The translations under genes were made by a program, and so were the position numbers. This document shows, one piece after another, positions 57,249 through 64,000 of a stretch of 64,000 bases of DNA. Below the pieces are notes generated by a model. It was not told the origin of the DNA. It worked only from the letters and a program-made list of their open reading frames with translations, and ran no database searches. The stretch is taken from NCBI GenBank assembly GCA_947631765.1, contig CANRMP010000002.1:146787-210786 (forward strand). The letters run 5' to 3'. Within the stretch, counting starts at the first letter, position 1. Each line of letters begins with the position of its first letter. The DNA is from an uncultured Clostridia bacterium. Lineage in GTDB: Bacteria; Bacillota; Clostridia; Oscillospirales; CAG-272.

Positions 57249-58120
57249 GTATGCATGACATTTGGAACCCGTGGCACGGGTGCGTAAAGTGCAGTGAGGG
57301 ATGCGAGCATTGCTATATGTACTTTCTTGACCGCATGAGGGATAGAAACGGCGCGGACATTTACAAAACCAAATCAGGCTTTACCTATCCCGTTCAAAGG
57401 GAGAAAAGCGGCGCTTATAAAATCAAAAGCGGAGAGCTAATTCGCGTGTGCATGTCCTCGGATTTTTTCTTGGAGGAAGCGGACGTCTGGCGAGACGAGG
57501 CGTGGGGACTTATGAGAGAGCGCAGCGACGTGAAATTCTTTCTTTTGACAAAACGCCCGGGAAGAGTCGAAAAATGCCTGCCCAAAGACTGGGGCGACGG
57601 CTGGGAGAATATCTTTTTTAACGTTACATGCGAAAACGGGCAGAGGGCAGACGAGCGCATCCCGATATTGCTTTCGCTCCCTTTTCGGCACAAGGGAATA
57701 ATGTGCGCGCCCTTTATCGGCGGAGTAAATATCGAAAAATACCTTGAAAGTCGGCAAATCGAACAGGTAATTTGCGGCGGCGAGAACTATGACGGCGCAA
57801 GACCCTGCAATTTCGACTGGGTAAAATCCCTTAGAGAGCAGTGCATAAAATATAATGTTACATTTTGCTTTATCGAGACGGGAACAATATTTATTAAGGA
57901 CGGCAGGCGCTATCACATACCGAATAAGAGAGTTCAAAGCGAAATGGCGTACAAATCCGGCGTAAACTTTGTCGGGCGCCCCATAGATTGGAAGCTTACA
58001 GACCGCCTGGGAATCGAAATCCCGAAAGCCGAGCTTTATGCGCCGCACTATGGCAAAAACTGTTCCCATTGCGGCAGTAAGCCTATTTGCAACGGCTGCT
58101 CCGACTGCGGAAGGTGTTAA
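57245..58120 (+). CDS. DUF5131 (phage Gp37/Gp68-like) protein with a radical-SAM-type CX3CX2C motif
   Basis: A 291-aa protein starting IWNPWHGCVKCSEGCEHCY: C16-x3-C20-x2-C23 is the 4Fe-4S spacing of radical SAM enzymes. Further family landmarks are FFLLTKRPGRV, FNVTCENGQRADERIP and ICGGENYDGARPCNFDWV. Six cysteines lie in the last 20 residues, suggesting a second metal site. The start is GTG at 57245 inside a GTGA overlap with the sirtuin stop, with GGAGG 7 nt upstream. The family has no settled function; it occurs in phages and mobile regions. It might be the ADP-ribosylation target or an associated effector. Confidence 0.85.
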   Translation: MSMHDIWNPWHGCVKCSEGCEHCYMYFLDRMRDRNGADIYKTKSGFTYPVQREKSGAYKIKSGELIRVCMSSDFFLEEADVWRDEAWGLMRERSDVKFFLLTKRPGRVEKCLPKDWGDGWENIFFNVTCENGQRADERIPILLSLPFRHKGIMCAPFIGGVNIEKYLESRQIEQVICGGENYDGARPCNFDWVKSLREQCIKYNVTFCFIETGTIFIKDGRRYHIPNKRVQSEMAYKSGVNFVGRPIDWKLTDRLGIEIPKAELYAPHYGKNCSHCGSKPICNGCSDCGRC

Positions 58121-58199
58121 TAAAATACGGGGATAGAACAAATATTTATTGATAGTAGGGAATTAAAAGGGCGAACAAACCGTCGCTTTCAGCAAAAAC

Positions 58200-58250
58200 A
58201 AAATGCCGAAAAGTCCGATTATACGGTACTTTTCGGCATTTTGCATGGGC
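58200..58250 (+). terminator. Strong terminator after the DUF5131 gene
   Basis: A perfect 15-bp stem (58200-58214 with 58228-58242) with an AAAATGCCG-type base that doubles as the A/T-run on both strands. It closes the operon; the 120 nt after it show nothing I can name. Confidence 0.85.
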
Positions 58251-58365
58251 GGCGAGAAACTAAACCTGCATAGTCCTGCTAATATAAGAGCCTAAAGCAT
58301 AATATTTCTGCTTTAATCCTTTACGCCTTAAGTCGTCGCGCAGTTTTGTAATCTAAACGAAACGC

Positions 58366-59418
58366 TTAATGCTTTAAAAAATCATTTAAAACGTTTGCGC
58401 GCTTATCATTATATTTTCCGTCTTCACTAAAGGGACTGACATTTTTATATTTTATGATATCCTTTTGAGTGGCAGAGTCAATATAATGCCAATGGTCAAC
58501 AAATTTTTCTTCGTCACATAAATGCCACTTTGAAACTATTTTTCTATATCTGTCAAGATCGACCTGAATACTATGTGCAGAGCACAAAAAATTGAAATCA
58601 TCTGAAAACGATGCTTCGGAAATGTCCTTTATAATGTTAAGTATTTCGTTCATTGTATTTGGCTCGCCTGAAAGAAATGACCACAATTCACCAGCTAACA
58701 AGATGTCTTCAGGTGCGCAAAACTTTGAAAACTCAATCATATTTTTCATAAAGGCTGCCTTGTCAGCTCCGGTATCTGTTTCTGCCGTAGGATCGAACGG
58801 GAAGCCGAAGAAATAATAAATCTTTTTGTGCGCACAACCGGGTATTGTACTATAGTAATGCCTCAAAGCCGCCTTCGCTTTAAGTATTTTCTGCTTTTCG
58901 CCACGAGTTTCTCCGGAATTAGGCCGCACTGATTTCAGCTCGATGGCAACAATTTTTTCTTCGTCTTCAAAGAAACAGTCAGCAGTGAAATTGGCGCCAA
59001 CAACTAAATTACCGGTTGCTGAATTACGGAGCATTTCATCTTCCATAATTGTATTTGGAGCAATTGTTCCGTTCTTTAAATCGGTCATGTGCTCTGAAAT
59101 AACTCTTTCTTGTTCGGCATATAATCTGTATTGTGCACCCGGAAATGATTTTTTGTCACCATCGCAAAGAATATGAGCGACACCTTCAAAAAACGATTGT
59201 CCCAGTGTTGTGTTAAGCCCGTGTATCCAAGAACCAATATTTAATAGCGTATCAGAACTCGTGTGCAATTCTTCAAATTTGGACTCGAATGCCTTCAAAA
59301 ATGCCTTGTGGAAAGGTGCATTGCGTGCAATAGTTGTGTCATCAGGAAACGAATCTGTCCTCGATTTCAAAATTTTTATTGTTTCAAATGCAATCAGTTG
59401 CTTTTTATTTGCATTCAT
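58366..59418 (-). CDS. Type II restriction endonuclease, TdeIII-like
   Basis: A 350-aa protein directly downstream of a DNA methyltransferase (1-nt TAATG overlap). It carries a PD-(D/E)xK-type site: Asp in FTADCFF followed by VAIELKSVRPNSGE. The N-terminal FHKAFLKAF...SWIHGLNTTLGQSFFEGVAH block and the overall size resemble the TdeIII endonuclease family, as far as I recall it; that family's known member cuts GGNCC. Recognition sequence is therefore a guess. GGAGAAGGGG precedes the ATG. Codon usage looks more AT-rich than the trp region, suggesting acquisition. Confidence 0.75.
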   Translation of the reverse strand: MNANKKQLIAFETIKILKSRTDSFPDDTTIARNAPFHKAFLKAFESKFEELHTSSDTLLNIGSWIHGLNTTLGQSFFEGVAHILCDGDKKSFPGAQYRLYAEQERVISEHMTDLKNGTIAPNTIMEDEMLRNSATGNLVVGANFTADCFFEDEEKIVAIELKSVRPNSGETRGEKQKILKAKAALRHYYSTIPGCAHKKIYYFFGFPFDPTAETDTGADKAAFMKNMIEFSKFCAPEDILLAGELWSFLSGEPNTMNEILNIIKDISEASFSDDFNFLCSAHSIQVDLDRYRKIVSKWHLCDEEKFVDHWHYIDSATQKDIIKYKNVSPFSEDGKYNDKRANVLNDFLKH

Positions 59419-60995
59419 TACCCCTTCTCCTTCATTCTAAATATTATTTCCGAATATGCATTTTTATCCTTTTCCGTCCTATTAAGAACGGGTCTTTTAA
59501 ACTGTTCGACAATTTGCATTCCTGCTCGTTCAGCTATTGCCGGGTAAACATTGTACTTGTCATTGGCTACAATGAATATATTATAATCGTCCTTTAGGTA
59601 TTGTTTGCAGTTAAGCAAAACACCGACAATATCATCGATATACTTTTGTACAGCGGTACGATTATTTCCTTTTGCCATCGACCCTATCTCAAGTTCGTCT
59701 TGACGTTTCAATGCAAAAAGCTCATATGCATAAGCGTGTTGTTCGTGATAATCAATTAATCCCACATATGGCGGACTACAGAATATTCCGCTGATTTTGT
59801 TTTTTCTGTATGCATCAGCCAAATCTCCTCCTATAGAGAAAATACTCTTTTCTAAGTCTAATGAAGAAGAATCACCGGTTAAACAAATTTGTACAGTGTC
59901 AGTTCTAATTCTGCCAAATTGTTCAATTCTGGCAATAGTGTCTTTGCTGTATGTATTCCACCATTTCATAATACTAAAAAGTGGCTTGCATATTTTTTTG
60001 TGCTTGGTACAATAGTATGTTGTATATACCGGTTCGATAAGTGTTGCCAAATCAGAATGGGTTGTAGCGCGGCACGATCTGATAGTTCTCGAAAGAATTA
60101 TCTGTAGTAAGTGCTTTACAATCTCATCATCTGTGAGCGAAATAAGCGAGTTCACGTAATATATTTCTTTTTTTGCTGTCTCAAAATACCATTTGTCAAT
60201 AAAGCTGTTACCGGATGAATTTATGTTTATATTGTATTTCGCTGCTATTGCATTGTAGACAGGAAGGAATTGCTCTTCTTTTTCTTTTGCATATGACTTT
60301 TCATTAATTTGCTTCTGATATACAGCTTTTTTAAATTCAGGCGAAGGAAAGAATTTATTGTTGAATTCAGTCAATGCCTGTAAAAGTTCTTCTTCGAAAG
60401 GACGTATATTAAGCGTTTTTTCAAAATTTTCAAGCAAAGAGGTTATTGTTGCCACCTTGGCTTCTATCAGCTTATAATCGTATTTTTGCACTTTACAATT
60501 GGCGATTTGCGAATTAAAAACTGAGACATCAATTCCGATTGCGTGCATCCCGAGTTCGTTTGCTTGCACGAGTGTTGTTCCGCTTCCACAAAACGGATCA
60601 AGAACTATGTTGCCCGGTTTAAAATACACTTCCTTCTTGAACGGATCAACATGATTATCCAAAAAATACTCAACCAATTGCGGAATGTATTTTCCTTTAT
60701 ACGGATGTAGCCGGTGTACATGCTTAGTTGTTTGTGATTCGTTGTAATTGTCAAATGACAAATTCCAGTTGACGTCCTGTCCGAGCTTATTTTTCCATTC
60801 AATTTCTCGCATACCCTTAAATGAGTTATAGTACGAAATTAATTGATTCTTTGAGACGCAAAGTCCCCTGTTAGTAAGGATTTTATCAATTCTACCGTAC
60901 TGAATCAAATAATTGATATTAGAAACAGTGACTTCTTTACCAACATATTCTGACGCAAATGCGCTTGCTTCATCCAATGAAAATAGTTCATCCAT
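59418..60995 (-). CDS. Type II DNA methyltransferase (SPPY, probably cytosine-N4) with N-terminal HTH
   Basis: A 525-aa AdoMet-dependent methyltransferase. SAM motif I is LDPFCGSGTTLVQA (about 134-147); catalytic motif IV is CSPPYVGL near the C-terminus, where SPPY is typical of N4-cytosine enzymes. The N-terminal ~60 residues (LDEASAFASEYV...VSNINYLIQYGRI) look like a MerR/excisionase-like HTH, possibly self-regulating. GGAGAA lies upstream of the ATG. It protects the host from the co-transcribed endonuclease. Confidence 0.9.
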   Translation of the reverse strand: MDELFSLDEASAFASEYVGKEVTVSNINYLIQYGRIDKILTNRGLCVSKNQLISYYNSFKGMREIEWKNKLGQDVNWNLSFDNYNESQTTKHVHRLHPYKGKYIPQLVEYFLDNHVDPFKKEVYFKPGNIVLDPFCGSGTTLVQANELGMHAIGIDVSVFNSQIANCKVQKYDYKLIEAKVATITSLLENFEKTLNIRPFEEELLQALTEFNNKFFPSPEFKKAVYQKQINEKSYAKEKEEQFLPVYNAIAAKYNININSSGNSFIDKWYFETAKKEIYYVNSLISLTDDEIVKHLLQIILSRTIRSCRATTHSDLATLIEPVYTTYYCTKHKKICKPLFSIMKWWNTYSKDTIARIEQFGRIRTDTVQICLTGDSSSLDLEKSIFSIGGDLADAYRKNKISGIFCSPPYVGLIDYHEQHAYAYELFALKRQDELEIGSMAKGNNRTAVQKYIDDIVGVLLNCKQYLKDDYNIFIVANDKYNVYPAIAERAGMQIVEQFKRPVLNRTEKDKNAYSEIIFRMKEKG

Positions 60996-61140
60996 TGTTT
61001 TTTCTCCGCTATATCTTTAAATTTCTTGGGTATATGTCTTGTGCTTTCTGCTCCGGCCGTTATACTTATATTGATTTTTCCAACACTTGTTTTTAATAAA
61101 CCGTGATATCTCTTCCGTATCGCGGTCTTCGTAGTATTAA

Positions 61141-61169
61141 ATTTTAACACATAGTTCCCTAAAATTCAA
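61141..61169 (-). promoter_or_regulatory. Promoter of the restriction-modification operon
   Basis: Minus strand TTGAAT (61164-61169), 17-nt spacer, TAAAAT (61141-61146) with an extended -10 TG. It leaves a leader of about 140 nt. The gap 60996-61455 otherwise contains only this and the divergent sigma gene promoter. Confidence 0.65.
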
Positions 61170-61294
61170 GTACTATGCGCGATTTTTCAAAGGAACGCGC
61201 GCCCGGTGCATTTTGGCAATTGTAAGCCTTTAGCCTGCCTTTAGCCTTTCAACCAAACGGAGAATTTTTTCGTCGCTGTTTTCCGATTAAGTTG

Positions 61295-61323
61295 TTTACT
61301 ATACTTTTTAAATGTTGTATAAT
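61295..61323 (+). promoter_or_regulatory. Promoter of the sigma-like gene
   Basis: TTTACT (61295-61300), 17-nt spacer, TATAAT (61318-61323). The leader of about 130 nt has a small ACGGC/GCCGT hairpin followed by AAAATTTTTC (about 61366-61390), which might act as an attenuator. Confidence 0.65.
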
Positions 61324-61455
61324 AAAAGCGGCTCCACAGGCGGATAAACTGTTTGAAAAAGTCCGACGGCGTTTTGCCGTAAAATTTTTCTCACTCCGCA
61401 AACCTTTTTTTATTTTGCGCACTATATAGACAGGAGCGCTCGGGAGACAGTATAA

Positions 61456-62574
61456 ATGGAAAAACAAAAAGCTGACGTCATAATTACAAAATATCTTGAA
61501 AAAATCTATGGTTTTGCCTATAAAAAGTCTTTTTCTTATGACGAAACGGAAGAGCTTGCGGCAGAAATGACCGCCGAGGTCTACCGTATGCTTCGAAGTA
61601 AGGACGAGATTTACAATCTTGAAGGCTATATTTGGCGAATTTGCGAGCATACATATGCAAAATATGTTTCCGCGGTCAAAAAACGCCAAGGCGTATCGCT
61701 TGATGATATAGGAGAACTACCGTATTTTGAAAATTTTTCGGATGATGACGCCGGCGAAGATATCAGACGTTTGAAAAGGGAAATTGCATTTCTTTCTTCT
61801 TCAAGACGGGAGATTGTTTTCCGTTTTTACTACAAAAATGAAAAAATCGGGATGATTGCAAAACGGCTGCAGCTTCCGGAAGGCACCGTAAAGTGGCATC
61901 TCAACAGGGCAAGAAACGAATTGAAAGAAGGTATTGAAATGGAAAGAAAAACAGGAACACTCGGAATTAATCCGGTCAAAGCGTGTGACTTCGGTCACAG
62001 AGGATGGGTCGGAAGCAACGGCGGACCCGAGTATTATCTCGGCGACCGACTCAGCCTGAATATCGTTTACAGCGTATATTTTGAGCCTAGAAATATCTCG
62101 GAAATTGCGCAAGAGCTCGGCGTTACTCCGGTATTCATCGAGGACAAAATCGCTTTGCTTGAAAACAACGGCTATCTTGTCAGAACAAAAGGCGACAGAT
62201 ATACAACCTACGTCAAATTTTCACCGCGCACTTATTCAAAGCAGCAAGAGGATAACCTCTTGATAAAGAAATTCGAGGCTGCAAAGGTACTTGTCAAAGA
62301 ATATGTACCTCTTGTTAAAGACGCCGTAGCCGATGTAGAATGTTACATCCCGAGCCAAAACAGACAGCTGCTTGAGGGTGCCGCGATTTTCTACGGTATA
62401 ACAAATAATTGCTGTGTAAGGAGCAGTAATGCGGGTATTGATCTTAACAAGTATAATATATCCGATCTTGACGGCGGGAAATATATCGCCACTGTCGAGC
62501 TTGAGAGCGAATGCTCGGATCCCGAATTGGGATACATGCTCTGCCTGATTCTCTTGTCTTTCAGCATCTTCTGA
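61456..62574 (+). CDS. Sigma-70-family factor with winged-helix extension, 3' end replaced by an IS fragment
   Basis: A 372-aa frame. Residues about 8-80 resemble sigma region 2, and about 108-158 region 4 (LSSSRREIVFRFYY...EGTVKWHLNRARNELKE). A second HTH follows at about 200-245 (ISEIAQELGVTPVFIEDKIALLENNGYLV), then a domain of unknown type. Native coding appears to end near residue 359 (62534); the last 12 residues are read from an IS3-family element in reverse. The original C-terminus and any downstream partner genes are lost or displaced. GGGAGA precedes the ATG. Whether the truncated protein works is unknown. Confidence 0.8.
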   Translation: MEKQKADVIITKYLEKIYGFAYKKSFSYDETEELAAEMTAEVYRMLRSKDEIYNLEGYIWRICEHTYAKYVSAVKKRQGVSLDDIGELPYFENFSDDDAGEDIRRLKREIAFLSSSRREIVFRFYYKNEKIGMIAKRLQLPEGTVKWHLNRARNELKEGIEMERKTGTLGINPVKACDFGHRGWVGSNGGPEYYLGDRLSLNIVYSVYFEPRNISEIAQELGVTPVFIEDKIALLENNGYLVRTKGDRYTTYVKFSPRTYSKQQEDNLLIKKFEAAKVLVKEYVPLVKDAVADVECYIPSQNRQLLEGAAIFYGITNNCCVRSSNAGIDLNKYNISDLDGGKYIATVELESECSDPELGYMLCLILLSFSIF

Positions 62575-63161
62575 TAATGTTTGTGTTGATAATGCCAGCC
62601 TTGATCGGAATGCAGGATCAGATTGGTGCCGTCAGGTATCTTTTGAAACGCTTGCTCCAACATTTCTGTTACCATGCTGAGGACTGGTCTGTCATAAATC
62701 GTGTAAGAGACGATGTCTCCGCTGTGTAAATCCAGTATGGGTGAGAGATACAGCTTTTGTCCAAACAGACTGAATTCCGTTACATCTGTTACCCATTTTT
62801 CATTAGGTTTTTCAGTGATGAACTCTCTGTTGAGAAGATTCGGCGCAATTTTACCCACTTCTCCCTTGTAGGAATGGTATTTCTTCATTCTGACTTTGCA
62901 TACAAGTCCAAGCTCCTGCATGAGCCGTTGTACTGTTTTATGATTGATAACATAATTTCGGTTATGAAGTTCTTTTGTGATACGTCGGTATCCGTATCTG
63001 CCTTTGTTTTCTGCAAAAATATTTGAGATTTCTTCTTTAATTTCCCTGTATTTATCTTCGTCTGTCCTGTGCTTTGCGTAATAGTAATAGGTGCTGCGAG
63101 GGATTCCGGCTATGTCAATGAGCAGCGTTACCTTAAATTCATGCCTTAGCTCCCAAATCAC
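62535..63161 (-). pseudogene. IS3-family transposase orfB, truncated before the catalytic Glu
   Basis: Starts GTG in a GTGA overlap with orfA. HTH_21-like region (GRYGYRRITKELHNRNYVINHKTVQRLM), then the rve catalytic core with Asp in KWVTDVTEF and Asp in LILHSDQGWHYQ. After KDKRIRQSM the reading frame crosses into unrelated DNA and ends at 62391, so the third catalytic residue (Glu) and the C-terminus are lost. Non-functional. Confidence 0.9.
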
Positions 63162-63523
63162 TTGTGCTTTTTCTCTTGCCGTACCCTTTCGGAAACCAAG
63201 GCATTCAATTTTTTTAAGTACGCATTCTCCGCTCTTAACCGCTGTACTTCCGCAATCAGGTCTTCTTCCACTTTTTTGTCCAGCTTTGGAGGTCGGCCTT
63301 TCCTTGTTCCGCTGGCTGACGATGCTCGTCCTCGCCGCTCTATGTACAGCCCTTCCGGACCTTCTTCAAGATATATGCGCTCCCATTTTGCAACAACTTT
63401 GTGGTCAGGAATTTCGTATTCCCTTGCTGCTTCCCGATAGCTTAATCCGTTTTTTCGCATGGTTTCTACAACCATTTGCTTGAATTCTCCTGTGTACCTT
63501 TTGTTTGGTACTCCTTTTGGCAT
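63158..63523 (-). CDS. IS3-family transposase orfA (HTH protein)
   Basis: A 121-aa protein: RYTGEFKQMVVETMRKNGLSYREAAREYEI forms an HTH, followed by a basic linker (RGRASSASGTRKGRPPKL) and a leucine-zipper-like coiled coil (VEEDLIAEVQRLRAENAYLKKLNAL) that pairs with OrfAB. It is intact. Its end overlaps orfB by 4 nt (GTGA), and the A-rich stretch GAGAAAAAGC just before may allow frameshifting to the fusion protein. Confidence 0.9.
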   Translation of the reverse strand: MPKGVPNKRYTGEFKQMVVETMRKNGLSYREAAREYEIPDHKVVAKWERIYLEEGPEGLYIERRGRASSASGTRKGRPPKLDKKVEEDLIAEVQRLRAENAYLKKLNALVSERVRQEKKHK

Positions 63524-63540
63524 AAAAATGCACCCCCCTT

Positions 63541-63567
63541 GTTAGACATTATATCACATTGTCTAAC
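63541..63567. promoter_or_regulatory. Inverted repeat and -10 box at the IS 5' end
   Basis: GTTAGACA / TGTCTAAC arms (63541-63548 and 63560-63567) flank a minus-strand TATAAT (63548-63553 region). No -35 lies inside the element, as expected for IS3 elements that complete a promoter when ends join in a circle. Confidence 0.5.
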
Positions 63568-63625
63568 TTTTGGGGTGCATTTCAAAAACGATTTGTGGAT
63601 TTATTAACATTTGATAGTAATACGT

Positions 63626-63660
63626 AAAAATCGGCAAGCACGTTTGGTGCTCGCCGATTT
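63626..63660 (-). terminator. Intrinsic terminator of tRNA-Leu
   Basis: A 14-bp stem with one mismatch (63628-63641 with 63647-63660), followed on the minus strand by TTTTT. It starts directly after the encoded CCA. Confidence 0.85.
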
Positions 63661-63747
63661 TGGTGCGGGTAACAGGACTTGAACCTGCACAGCCTTGCGA
63701 CCATAAGAACCTGAATCTTACGCGTCTGCCAATTCCGCCACACCCGC
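63661..63747 (-). tRNA. tRNA-Leu (anticodon CAG)
   Basis: A class II tRNA with a long variable arm. Acceptor GCGGGTG pairs TACCCGC; anticodon stem TAAGA/TCTTA encloses loop TTCAGGT, anticodon CAG; T arm loop TTCAAGT; encoded CCA (63661-63663). Length 87 nt including CCA. Confidence 0.95.
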
Positions 63748-63809
63748 ATATTAACATATTAAGTTGTCCTTTAATTTTCACACGGAGTAAGGTCTCCGAG
63801 GCGGGACTA
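63733..63809. repeat. 77-bp direct repeat, copy 1 (5' end of tRNA-Leu plus upstream leader)
   Basis: Identical over 77 bp to 63924-64000, at an offset of 191 bp. It comprises the first 15 nt of the tRNA-Leu gene and about 62 bp upstream of it on the minus strand. Confidence 0.95.
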
Positions 63810-63846
63810 ATAAAAAGTCTTTAAGGCGTTTACTGAGATGATTTCG

Positions 63847-63938
63847 CCTGAATCTTACGCAGTCTGAACTCGCTGTGCTCGTGACAAGAACGCAAGCGTT
63901 CTTGCTTCGCCGCAGGCGGCTCGTTCCGCCACACCCGC
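63847..63938 (-). pseudogene. Broken tRNA-Leu copy with a 57-nt structured insertion in the D loop
   Basis: Reading the minus strand, the first 15 nt of tRNA-Leu (63924-63938) are followed by a 57-nt foreign segment (63867-63923) in place of TTGG. The tRNA then resumes for about 20 nt (CAGAC-T-GCGTAAGATTCAGG, 63847-63866) up to the anticodon and stops matching. The 3' half is missing. The insertion contains a perfect 9-bp hairpin CAAGAACGC/GCGTTCTTG and a GCCGC/GCGGC stem. Confidence 0.75.
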
Positions 63939-64000
63939 ATATTAACATATTAAGTTGTCCTTTAATTTTCACACGGAGTAAGGTCTCCGAGGCGGGACTA
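63924..64000. repeat. 77-bp direct repeat, copy 2 (cut by window edge)
   Basis: Second copy of the tRNA-Leu 5' end plus leader, identical to 63733-63809. It reaches the last base of the window, so its real length may be greater. Confidence 0.95.

Larger units (their letters stand above)
62535..63584. mobile_element. Truncated IS3-family insertion sequence
   Basis: Minus-strand element with orfA and orfB. Its intact 5' end is at 63584: on the minus strand it begins TGAAATGCACCCCAAAAGTT, an IS3-type terminal sequence. The other end is missing: orfB stops matching transposase in the middle of the DDE domain at about 62535, where the sigma gene sequence begins. The element is therefore a remnant that cannot move on its own. 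Confidence 0.88.

Noticed and set aside
57437..58141. A 234-codon antisense frame over the DUF5131 gene
   Set aside because: Mirror of a well-supported coding frame; no ribosome binding site or recognisable domain.
60905..61150. An 81-codon minus-strand frame upstream of and overlapping the methyltransferase start, considered as a C-protein gene
   Set aside because: Its GTG start lies upstream of the predicted transcription start and overlaps the -10 box, it lacks a ribosome binding site and shows no HTH pattern.
63563..63972. Two minus-strand short frames beginning with the same 14 residues
   Set aside because: They arise because the 77-bp repeat containing the tRNA-Leu 5' end is present twice; they overlap the tRNA.

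Overview
The window looks like chromosomal DNA of an anaerobic low-to-mid GC Bacillota, most likely class Clostridia. The signs are strong AGGAGG-type ribosome binding sites, TTGACA/TATAAT promoters with 17-nt spacers, a tryptophan T-box leader, a YtrA-type GntR/ABC locus, a long-form HPF, a TmcAL (YlbM) gene beside ackA, and GH38 and rhamnose catabolism genes common in gut Clostridia. I cannot name a genus from sequence alone.

Layout. 1-6.4 kb: start of a spermidine/putrescine-type ABC ATPase, a small M50 membrane protease and acetate kinase on the minus strand; the divergent tRNA acetate ligase tmcAL; two small unknown proteins, tRNA-Pro(GGG) and a MATE transporter on the plus strand. 6.4-18 kb (minus): a heterodimeric ABC exporter, then a GntR-controlled ABC locus with two tandem homologous permeases, the first ending in a decayed ATPase tail, then an NlpC/P60-like protein with tandem repeats. 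18-25 kb: complete tryptophan operon trpEGDCFBA behind a UGG-specifier T-box. 25-31.4 kb: a PurF-like protein whose glutaminase site is degenerate, a large CvpA-like membrane protein, a Nudix hydrolase and cardiolipin synthase. 31.5-45 kb: GH38 alpha-mannosidase, homoserine dehydrogenase, Na+/alanine symporter, groES-groEL, rpsU (58 aa), asd, hpf and trkA-trkH. 45-55 kb: a DUF2079 membrane protein, a P-loop kinase, carB without carA, and a rhamnose operon rhaB-rhaA-rhaD followed by a flavin reductase-like gene.

55-64 kb is accessory DNA. An HxlR regulator is divergent from a three-gene operon: zinc macrodomain ADP-ribosyl hydrolase, SirTM-class sirtuin and a DUF5131/Gp37-Gp68-like protein with a radical-SAM-type CX3CX2C motif. 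Next comes a two-gene type II restriction-modification pair, then a sigma-70-family gene whose 3' end is replaced by a truncated IS3-family element. The window closes with tRNA-Leu(CAG) and, upstream of it, a broken tRNA-Leu copy carrying a structured 57-nt insertion, set in a 77-bp direct repeat that runs to the window edge.

The most unusual items are the macrodomain-SirTM-DUF5131 operon beside an RM system, the glutaminase-dead PurF paralogue, the permease-ATPase remnant that records a tandem duplication, and the broken tRNA-Leu copy. All functional statements rest on motif recognition by eye; no database search was run.
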